Shown here: piece by piece, positions 5,765 through 10,112 of the stretch | How the letters are laid out: the number at the start of each line of letters is the position of its first letter | Numbering within the stretch: the stretch's first letter is position 1 | Source: JAVJPJ01 sp040217295 | GTDB taxonomy: Bacteria > Pseudomonadota > Alphaproteobacteria > Rhodobacterales > Rhodobacteraceae | Length of the DNA: 10,112 nt | Direction: 5' to 3' | Assembly: GCA_964460185.1 (NCBI GenBank) | Contig: CAYWTM010000122.1 | Location: 1-10,112, forward strand | Translations under genes and position numbers: made by a program | Notes under the pieces: model-generated | Databases searched by the model: none | What the model saw: only the letters and a program-made list of their open reading frames with translations | Told to the model about the DNA's origin: nothing

Positions 5765-5793
5765 TTGCCTCGGGGGGCGGGCCAAGCTAGGCA
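5765..5793 (+). promoter_or_regulatory. Candidate internal promoter before the DUF5337 gene and nuoF
   Basis: TTGCCT at 5765-5770 and TAGGCA at 5788-5793 are separated by 17 bases. TTG-type -35 boxes with TAGGCT-like -10 boxes are a pattern I associate with Rhodobacterales housekeeping promoters. The site is 32 bases ahead of the DUF5337 start. It would let DUF5337 and nuoF be transcribed independently of nuoA-E. The -10 match to TATAAT is weak. Confidence 0.35.
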
Positions 5794-5824
5794 GGCGCCG
5801 CTATGGATGCGGCGGGGCCTGCTG

Positions 5825-6061
5825 ATGACACGACCACCCGAACCCGACCAGACCGAACGCCGCCGTGTGGCCCAGATCAGGCGCGCGGCCATCGTGATGG
5901 CCGCGACGATGATCTTGTGGATGGGCGCGCAGTTTCTGGGCGGTCAGTTGGGCCTGCCGGTGCGGTTCGTGTTTTTGTTCGACCTTGCGGCGATTGCCGC
6001 ACTGGTCTGGGCGATGATTGTGACTTATTGGGTATGGAAAGCGCGCCGCGACGGGCGGTGA
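5825..6061 (+). CDS. DUF5337 family two-helix membrane protein (78 aa)
   Basis: This small inner-membrane protein begins with a charged N-terminus (TRPPEPDQTERRRVAQIRR). Two transmembrane helices follow, about residues 21-43 (AAIVMAATMILWMGAQFLGG) and 50-72 (VFLFDLAAIAALVWAMIVTYWVW), and then a short basic tail. The LWMGAQFLGGQLGLP block is what I recall as typical of DUF5337, a family seen in Rhodobacterales complex I clusters. Start choice is uncertain: ATG 5825 follows a weak GGCGGGG site and gives the usual MT-plus-charged N-terminus, while ATG 5807 would add six residues. It sits 56 bases ahead of nuoF. A role as an accessory or assembly factor of complex I is inferred from conserved position only. 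Confidence 0.85.
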   Translation: MTRPPEPDQTERRRVAQIRRAAIVMAATMILWMGAQFLGGQLGLPVRFVFLFDLAAIAALVWAMIVTYWVWKARRDGR

Positions 6062-6117
6062 CGCCATGACGGCCCGCCAGACCGGGACCGACCCAAAGAC
6101 GTTAAGAGAGGCTGACC

Positions 6118-7413
6118 ATGCTTCAGGACAAAGACCGGATCTTCACCAATATCTACGGGATGCACGACCGCACCCTGGCCGGCGCAAGGGCGCGGGGACA
6201 CTGGGATGGCACCAAGGATCTGATCGGTCTTGGCCGTGACAAGATCGTGGAGATCATGAAGGCCAGCGGGCTGCGCGGGCGGGGCGGTGCGGGCTTTCCC
6301 ACGGGTCTGAAATGGTCGTTCATGCCCAAGGAAAGCGACGGACGCCCGGCCTATCTCGTGGTCAATGCCGACGAATCGGAACCCGGCACCTGCAAGGACC
6401 GGGAGATCATGCGAAATGATCCCCACACCTTGATCGAAGGCTGCCTGATCGCGTCTTTCGCAATGAACGCCAATGCCTGCTACATCTATATCCGTGGCGA
6501 ATACATCCGCGAGCGCGAGGCGCTGCAGGCGGCCATCGACGAGGCTTATGACGCGGGGCTCGTGGGCAAGAACGCTGCCGGGTCGGGCTGGGATTTCGAC
6601 CTGTACCTGCATCATGGCGCGGGCGCCTATATCTGCGGCGAGGAAACCGCGCTGTTGGAAAGCCTGGAGGGTCGCAAGGGCATGCCGCGCATGAAGCCGC
6701 CATTCCCGGCCGGCGCGGGCCTGTATGGGTGCCCGACCACGGTGAACAACGTCGAATCCATCGCCGTCGTGCCCACCATCCTGCGCCGCGGCGCGGACTG
6801 GTTCGCGGGCTTCGGGCGGCCCAACAACGCGGGCACCAAGCTGTTTGCCATCAGCGGCCATGTCAACAATCCCTGCGTCGTCGAGGAAGAGATGAGCATT
6901 CCCTTCGACGAACTGATCGAGCGCCATTGCGGTGGCATTCGGGGCGGTTGGGACAACCTCAAGGCGGTGATTCCCGGCGGGTCCTCGGTGCCGATGCTGC
7001 CCGCGTCGGTCATGCGCGAGGGCGCGATCATGGATTTCGACTGGTTGCGTGAACAGCGCTCGGGCCTTGGAACGGCGGCGGTGATCGTGATGGATCAGTC
7101 GACCGATGTCATCAAGGCGATCTGGCGCCTGTCGAAGTTCTACAAGCATGAAAGCTGTGGCCAGTGCACGCCTTGCCGCGAGGGCACGGGCTGGATGATG
7201 CGCGTGATGGACCGTCTGGTGAAAGGCGAGGCGCAGGTCGAGGAAATCGACATGCTGCTCGACGTCACGAAACAGGTCGAAGGCCACACCATCTGCGCCC
7301 TTGGCGACGCGGCGGCCTGGCCGATCCAGGGCCTGATCCGCCATTTCCGCCACGAGATCGAAGACCGCATCAAGGTCAAGCGCGACGGCACGGTGCAAGT
7401 CGCCGCGGAATGA
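6118..7413 (+). CDS. nuoF: NADH-quinone oxidoreductase subunit F (NADH- and FMN-binding)
   Basis: This 51-kDa-type catalytic subunit oxidises NADH with FMN and passes electrons to [4Fe-4S] cluster N3. The 431-residue length is normal. The glycine-rich nucleotide/FMN region GLRGRGGAGFPTGLKW lies at residues 51-66, followed by VVNADESEPGTCKDRE at 81-96. The second FMN/NADH region, HHGAGAYICGEETALLESLE, is at 165-184. The N3 ligands are Cys347, Cys350 and Cys353 (SCGQCTPCREG) and Cys393 (HTICALGDAAAWP). The start ATG 6118 has GAGAGG 6 bases upstream. The stop overlaps the start of the next gene (ATGA at 7410-7413). It is separated from nuoE by four accessory genes, whereas E and F are adjacent in many bacteria. 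Confidence 0.98.
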   Translation: MLQDKDRIFTNIYGMHDRTLAGARARGHWDGTKDLIGLGRDKIVEIMKASGLRGRGGAGFPTGLKWSFMPKESDGRPAYLVVNADESEPGTCKDREIMRNDPHTLIEGCLIASFAMNANACYIYIRGEYIREREALQAAIDEAYDAGLVGKNAAGSGWDFDLYLHHGAGAYICGEETALLESLEGRKGMPRMKPPFPAGAGLYGCPTTVNNVESIAVVPTILRRGADWFAGFGRPNNAGTKLFAISGHVNNPCVVEEEMSIPFDELIERHCGGIRGGWDNLKAVIPGGSSVPMLPASVMREGAIMDFDWLREQRSGLGTAAVIVMDQSTDVIKAIWRLSKFYKHESCGQCTPCREGTGWMMRVMDRLVKGEAQVEEIDMLLDVTKQVEGHTICALGDAAAWPIQGLIRHFRHEIEDRIKVKRDGTVQVAAE

Positions 7414-7865
7414 GCGCAGAGCACCACATCGCGCATTTCAATTGGGCCACCTTGCGGGCCCCCATGGGAGACCCGTTGGTGGAGCCGTTCGTGAGCGCAG
7501 TGCCGAAGGTGAACGCCTTGGCCGAACGCAGCCCCGGTTTCGTCTGGCGCCATGGTGAAGAGCAGATAGCCGCAGCTGAAGCAGGTTGGCCGTTGTTTCG
7601 CGACAACCCAAGGCTGATCGCATCCTTCTCGGTCTGGGAAACGCCAGAGCATCTGCGCGACTACGTTTACAAGACTGTGCATGGGGCGTTTTTCAAGCGC
7701 GCCGATGCATGGTTCGAGCCCGATGGCCTGCGGGGGCACCTATTGTGGCGCGTCCCGGTCGGACATCAGCCGACAATGGCTGAGGCGCGGGGCAGGTTCG
7801 ACGCTTTCGCTGAAAATGGACCTACGGATGAGGTTTTCACTTTTTCCGAGGCCTTTCCGCGCTAG
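7410..7865 (+). CDS. DUF3291 family protein, coupled to nuoF
   Basis: This 151-residue soluble protein begins HHIAHFNWATLRAPMGDPLV and contains NALAERSPGFVWR, FSVWETPEHLRDYVY, the histidine segment VHGAFFKRADAWF, LLWRVPVGHQPTMAEARGRF and FTFSEAFP. These blocks, in this order, are the pattern I know for DUF3291. I believe that family has a ferredoxin-like (dimeric alpha/beta barrel) fold, but no reaction is established to my knowledge. ATG 7410 overlaps the nuoF stop (ATGA) and has no good ribosome site of its own, so translation probably depends on ribosomes finishing nuoF. The frame is open far upstream inside nuoF, but that part is a shadow. The conserved aromatic residues and His could bind a small ligand or heme; this is inference. 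Confidence 0.88.
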   Translation: MSAEHHIAHFNWATLRAPMGDPLVEPFVSAVPKVNALAERSPGFVWRHGEEQIAAAEAGWPLFRDNPRLIASFSVWETPEHLRDYVYKTVHGAFFKRADAWFEPDGLRGHLLWRVPVGHQPTMAEARGRFDAFAENGPTDEVFTFSEAFPR

Positions 7866-7903
7866 CCTTGGTCAAGATGCCCAGTTTTCGAGAGGAAGAT
7901 CAG

Positions 7904-8080
7904 ATGTGCCATGGCCATATCGACCCGAAATTCCTGATGCAGGATGCGCAGGCGCGCACCCGGGACGTGCGGGTTCCGCGTCTTGAGCTGGGGCCTGCGA
8001 TCAAGGGCGCGTTTGCCCGCCTGATAAAGCGCAAACCCGACGCGGCGGGCGCCGAACCTGTTTCGGTGCCGGCCGAATGA
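7904..8080 (+). CDS. Small hypothetical protein beginning MCHGH (58 aa)
   Basis: I do not recognise a family. The 58-residue protein has an N-terminal Cys/His cluster (MCHGHIDPKFLMQDAQARTR), a basic middle (DVRVPRLELGPAIKGAFARL, IKRKP) and an Ala/Pro/Glu tail. There is no signal peptide or membrane helix. ATG 7904 has GAGGA at 7892-7896 with a 7-base spacer, better than the upstream in-frame codons at 7868 or 7877. A gap of only 38 bases from the DUF3291 stop, followed directly by an intrinsic terminator, makes it the last gene of this transcript. That well-placed ribosome site and position support it as a real gene. The Cys2/His3/His5 group could bind a metal, which is speculation. Confidence 0.7.
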   Translation: MCHGHIDPKFLMQDAQARTRDVRVPRLELGPAIKGAFARLIKRKPDAAGAEPVSVPAE

Positions 8081-8088
8081 CCGGGGCG

Positions 8089-8112
8089 GGCGCGCGTGCG
8101 GGCGCGCCTTTT
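8089..8112 (+). terminator. Intrinsic terminator after the 58-aa gene
   Basis: GGCGCGC (8089-8095), a 6-base loop and GCGCGCC (8102-8108) form a perfect 7-bp all-GC stem followed directly by TTTT (8109-8112). It starts 9 bases after the stop of the 58-aa gene. This is the best terminator in the window and would end the transcript carrying nuoF before nuoG. Confidence 0.75.
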
Positions 8113-8203
8113 GAACATGCCTGGATGGTGAAAAACCCCTGTGGATCGCCCGCCAGGTGACGTGGGGGCGACACGGCCCGCATGGCATCATCCCCGGCAG
8201 GGC

Positions 8204-8231
8204 TTGCAGCCGGGCAGGTGGTGCGGATACT
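8204..8231 (+). promoter_or_regulatory. Candidate promoter for the lipoprotein gene
   Basis: TTGCAG (8204-8209) and GATACT (8226-8231) are spaced by 16 bases, about 50 bases before the lipoprotein start and downstream of the terminator. CCCGGC (8193-8198) and GCCGGG (8209-8214) form an inverted repeat spanning the -35 box. The otherwise gene-free stretch 8081-8279 (199 bases) holds only this and the terminator. Confidence 0.4.
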
Positions 8232-8279
8232 CATGAGCCACGACGCGCATGGGATGCGACAAGAAATGGGGTTCACGCG

Positions 8280-8630
8280 ATGGCCAAGCCAGCGGCACTA
8301 GTCAAACTTGGGATCTGCCTGGTCCTTGTGGGCGCGACCGCCGGATGCGGCATCGGCCGCGATCGTGGGCCGCAGGTCGTCGGCCTGCCTTTCAACGCGC
8401 GCCTCGATACGGGCGAAACGTTTCGGGATTTCACCGTTGCCGTAGAGGCCGGGGGCGCCAGCCTCGAGGATGCACGCGAAAGCGCCCGGTTCCCCGCGAC
8501 CCGTCATTGCACCGATCGCACCGGGGATTCCTCGGTCGAATGGGTGATGGACGCCGCCACCGGGGACTGGGCCTTCAGCCGGACCGAGGACGGTGACCTG
8601 ATCGTCAGCGGGCAATGCGTGGGCCGTTAG
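8280..8630 (+). CDS. Candidate lipoprotein, unknown family (116 aa)
   Basis: The N-terminus MAKPAALVKLGICLVLVGAT and then AGCGIG has a positive charge, a hydrophobic core and a lipobox-like TAGC with Cys23 as the likely lipidated residue. The mature part is about 94 residues with two further cysteines (RHCTDRTG and SGQCVGR) that could form a disulfide, and a WVMDAATGDWAFSR segment. The frame is open back to 8157, but ATG 8280 alone gives a clean signal sequence; ATGGGG about 8 bases upstream is a weak ribosome site. I recall similar hypothetical proteins in Roseobacters but no function. It lies between the terminator and a separately promoted membrane gene, so it is probably a short transcript of its own. 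Confidence 0.8.
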   Translation: MAKPAALVKLGICLVLVGATAGCGIGRDRGPQVVGLPFNARLDTGETFRDFTVAVEAGGASLEDARESARFPATRHCTDRTGDSSVEWVMDAATGDWAFSRTEDGDLIVSGQCVGR

Positions 8631-8634
8631 GCCC
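8621..8634 (+). terminator. Hairpin spanning the lipoprotein stop codon
   Basis: GGGCC, loop GTTA, GGCCC is a perfect 5-bp stem that includes the TAG stop (8628-8630). It has no T-run after it, so it is at best a weak 3'-end structure. It resembles the stop-codon hairpin at the end of nuoE. Confidence 0.25.
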
Positions 8635-8684
8635 GGCGCGCGGCAGTTCGGCCACAGCCAACCGGATCAGCAGCATCGAAAGAG

Positions 8685-8713
8685 TTGCGAAAAACCCGGC
8701 GATTCCCTATTCT
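8685..8713 (+). promoter_or_regulatory. Promoter before the three-helix membrane protein
   Basis: TTGCGA (8685-8690) and TATTCT (8708-8713) are separated by exactly 17 bases, in an AT-richer stretch. This is the best sigma-70-like promoter in the window. Transcription would start near 8720, leaving a leader of roughly 55-75 bases. Confidence 0.55.
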
Positions 8714-8793
8714 TGACGGCAATAAAGATCCGGTCCCGGTGCCCACCATGGCGCCGCGAGATGCCGGAGCGAGGCATGGGTAAAGGGCAGACC

Positions 8794-9048
8794 ATGGTGC
8801 GTCTTTATAGGTACGGGCTGGCGATCATCTACCTGGCCGCCTGCGTGACTGGCATGATCCTGGGATATACTTGGGGCATCGGTGGATCGATCCTGGGCGT
8901 GGTTCTGGGGGCGATGGTGGCCGCAGGCGTCGCCATGGCGCTGAATACGCCAGAGCGTATGGAAACGGCATTCTACAGTATCATGTCGGTGGTCGTGGTC
9001 GGAGGGGTGATCTACCTGATCGTGGCCTTCTGGGGTGTCCGTCTCTAG
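8794..9048 (+). CDS. Three-helix inner-membrane protein, unknown (84 aa)
   Basis: This is a small integral membrane protein with helices at about residues 8-26 (GLAIIYLAACVTGMILGYTW), 30-51 (GGSILGVVLGAMVAAGVAMA) and 62-82 (FYSIMSVVVVGGVIYLIVAF). A short polar loop (LNTPERMET) lies between helices two and three. I do not recognise a family. ATG 8794 has AAAGGG with a 6-base spacer; ATG 8776 (six residues longer) has GGAG with a 6-base spacer and is nearly as good. The frame also opens at a TTG at 8713, but that lies inside the -10 box and ahead of the likely transcript start. It has its own promoter-like site, so it is probably expressed separately from the upstream nuo genes. Confidence 0.8.
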   Translation: MVRLYRYGLAIIYLAACVTGMILGYTWGIGGSILGVVLGAMVAAGVAMALNTPERMETAFYSIMSVVVVGGVIYLIVAFWGVRL

Positions 9049-9082
9049 CGACGATGCGCGATGTCGGCGGGCATCGCCTTGC

Positions 9083-9099
9083 CCCGCGCCGGCGGGTTT
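9083..9099 (+). terminator. Possible terminator after the three-helix membrane protein
   Basis: CCCGC, loop GCCG, GCGGG forms a 5-bp GC stem followed by TTT, starting 34 bases after the stop codon. The short stem and short T-run make it only a moderate candidate. The rest of the 160-base gap to the DUF5333 gene holds two further tiny dyads (CCGGC/GCCGG at 9141-9152; CCCC/GGGG at 9154-9166) and an AT-rich spot near 9127-9140 that may contain a promoter. Confidence 0.35.
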
Positions 9100-9208
9100 C
9101 GGCACATGTCGCCCCCTGACGCGGCGTTGATATTGAATAACCGGCGGGCCGGACCCCAGATAGGGGCAACCCGATCCCGTCGGTGAATTCAGCAAGAAGG
9201 CACGCCCC

Positions 9209-9640
9209 ATGAAACCCTATGCCAAGGTGATGGCGATCTCGATCCTGGTCACGGCCGTGGGCCTGTTGACCGCCATCGGCCCCGCACGCGCGGATGACTG
9301 GCAGCCCCTGCGGGACGATCCCCGCATGAACAGCGGATTGACCGTCATTGCCGTCGGGCGCCACATTCACAATGTCTGCCCCGACATCAACGCGCGGCTC
9401 TTGCGCGCGCTCGGGTTTGCCGAAGGCTTGGTCGGCCACGCCCAGGACCTTGGCTATTCCAGGTCCGAGGTGAACGCCTTCATCGACGATCCCGCCGAGC
9501 AGGATCGTTACCGCGAGGTCGCGCGCAGCTATTTCGCCCAGAACGGCGCGGACATGGATGACCCCGAAAGTGTCTGCCAGGTGGGGCGCGACGAAATTGC
9601 CGCGGGATCGACGATTGGCAGACTGCTTCGCGGGGGATAA
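9209..9640 (+). CDS. DUF5333 family secreted protein (143 aa)
   Basis: The N-terminus MKPYAKVMAISILVTAVGLL then TAIGPARA is a standard Sec signal peptide, with likely cleavage after Ala28 (ARA before DDWQPL), so the mature protein is periplasmic. The mature 115 residues are probably helical and contain exactly two cysteines, Cys57 (HIHNVCPDIN) and Cys123 (PESVCQVGRDEI), a likely disulfide. The pattern, with LRALGFAEGLVGHAQDLGYS and DRYREVARSYF, is what I recall as DUF5333, a family found next to nuoG in Rhodobacterales. AAGAAGG at 9194-9200 lies 8 bases before the ATG. It lies 75 bases ahead of nuoG. A periplasmic protein beside complex I genes is notable because the peripheral arm is cytoplasmic. 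Role unknown. Confidence 0.88.
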   Translation: MKPYAKVMAISILVTAVGLLTAIGPARADDWQPLRDDPRMNSGLTVIAVGRHIHNVCPDINARLLRALGFAEGLVGHAQDLGYSRSEVNAFIDDPAEQDRYREVARSYFAQNGADMDDPESVCQVGRDEIAAGSTIGRLLRGG

Positions 9641-9668
9641 AAGCAAGCGGAACGCGATTGAGCCGGAC

Positions 9669-9688
9669 GCCCCGTTTCAGACCGGGGC
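9669..9688 (+). promoter_or_regulatory. Hairpin in the nuoG leader
   Basis: GCCCCG (9669-9674) and CGGGGC (9683-9688) form a perfect 6-bp stem with an 8-base loop. No T-run follows, so it is not a terminator. It ends 10 bases before the nuoG ribosome site (AGGAAGGA, 9699-9706) and could affect nuoG translation or RNA stability. Confidence 0.3.
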
Positions 9689-9715
9689 CCCGCGCGACAG
9701 GAAGGACCGCACCCC

Positions 9716-10112
9716 ATGAGCGACCTGCGCAAGATCATCATCGATGACACCGAAATCGAGGTCGATCCCGCCATGACCCTGATCCAGGCCTGCGAACAGG
9801 CCGGGATCGAAATTCCCCGGTTTTGCTATCACGAGCGTCTCAGCATCGCGGGCAATTGCCGGATGTGCCTGGTAGAGGTTGTGGGCGGCCCGCCCAAACC
9901 CGCCGCGTCCTGCGCGATGCAGGTCAAGGATCTGCGCCCGGGTCCCGAAGGCGCCCCGCCGGTGATCAAGACCAATTCCCCCATGGTAAAAAAGGCCCGC
10001 GAAGGGGTCATGGAATTCCTGCTGATCAATCATCCGCTGGATTGCCCGATCTGCGACCAGGGCGGCGAATGCGATCTGCAGGATCAGGCGATGGCCTATG
10101 GCGTGGATTTCT
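9716..10112 (+). CDS. nuoG: NADH-quinone oxidoreductase subunit G, 5' part (runs past window end)
   Basis: This is the 75-kDa-type iron-sulfur subunit that relays electrons from NuoF towards NuoB. Only the first 132 residues are present; the family is usually near 670-900. The N-terminal ferredoxin-like [2Fe-2S] domain shows the N1b ligands Cys37 (RFCYHERLSIAG), Cys48 and Cys51 (NCRMCLVEV) and Cys66 (ASCAMQV). The N5 [4Fe-4S] motif with its histidine ligand follows: His106, Cys110, Cys113 and Cys119 (NHPLDCPICDQGGECDLQDQ). The start ATG 9716 is preceded by AGGAAGGA with a 9-base spacer, a strong site. The frame is open to the last base with no defect. It probably shares a transcript with the DUF5333 gene. 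Confidence 0.97.
   Translation, partial: MSDLRKIIIDDTEIEVDPAMTLIQACEQAGIEIPRFCYHERLSIAGNCRMCLVEVVGGPPKPAASCAMQVKDLRPGPEGAPPVIKTNSPMVKKAREGVMEFLLINHPLDCPICDQGGECDLQDQAMAYGVDF

Noticed and set aside
8157..8279. Longer start for the lipoprotein gene
   Set aside because: The extension is Arg/His/Gly-rich and would bury the signal sequence in the middle of the protein; it also spans the candidate promoter.
8713..8793. TTG start for the three-helix membrane protein
   Set aside because: The TTG overlaps the likely -10 box and precedes the expected transcript start; ATG 8776 or 8794 has a ribosome site.
9115..9164. Promoter before the DUF5333 gene
   Set aside because: TTGATA and TTGAAT are present near 9127-9138, but no -10 box at 16-18 bases is convincing; left as an AT-rich spot only.

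Overview
This window is the front half of a complex I (proton-pumping NADH:quinone oxidoreductase, type I) gene cluster, all on the plus strand. Base composition is GC-rich. The NuoE tail is of the mitochondrial/alphaproteobacterial type. The cluster is sprinkled with extra reading frames, including the DUF5337 and DUF5333 families I associate with Rhodobacterales. Together these point to a marine Rhodobacterales/Roseobacter-type alphaproteobacterium. The species cannot be named from the sequence.

Layout: the 3' half of nuoA (1-200), nuoB (191-724), nuoC (744-1358), an NTF2-like gene (1355-1747) and nuoD (1755-2999). After a 97-bp gap with a repeat-like element comes nuoE (3097-4158), which carries a long linker and a helix-hairpin-helix (HHH) domain. 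Three accessory genes follow: a 71-aa membrane hairpin protein (4254-4469), a membrane hairpin plus HHH protein (4569-5201) and a soluble HHH protein (5244-5747). Then come a DUF5337 two-helix membrane protein (5825-6061), nuoF (6118-7413), a DUF3291 protein coupled to nuoF (7410-7865) and a 58-aa protein (7904-8080). A good intrinsic terminator lies at 8089-8112. Beyond it are a candidate lipoprotein (8280-8630), a three-helix membrane protein with its own promoter-like site (8794-9048), a secreted DUF5333 protein (9209-9640) and the start of nuoG (9716 to the window end).

How the genes fit together: NuoE, NuoF and NuoG form the NADH dehydrogenase arm. NuoB, NuoC and NuoD form the connecting arm that delivers electrons to quinone. 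NuoA belongs to the membrane arm. All visible cofactor ligands (N2, N1a, N3, N1b, N5) and the quinone-site His/Tyr are intact, so the enzyme should be functional. The extra genes are not core subunits. The most striking is a block in which the same HHH domain occurs three times in about 1.8 kb: fused to NuoE, on a membrane hairpin, and on a small soluble helical protein. A second copy of the membrane hairpin lacks the HHH. I read this as a lineage-specific accessory module that grew by duplication and domain shuffling. Its function is unknown to me.

The terminator and new promoter-like sites between nuoF and nuoG suggest that the cluster is not one simple transcript. No tRNA, rRNA, CRISPR array or insertion sequence was seen, and no stretch longer than 300 bp lacks a gene.
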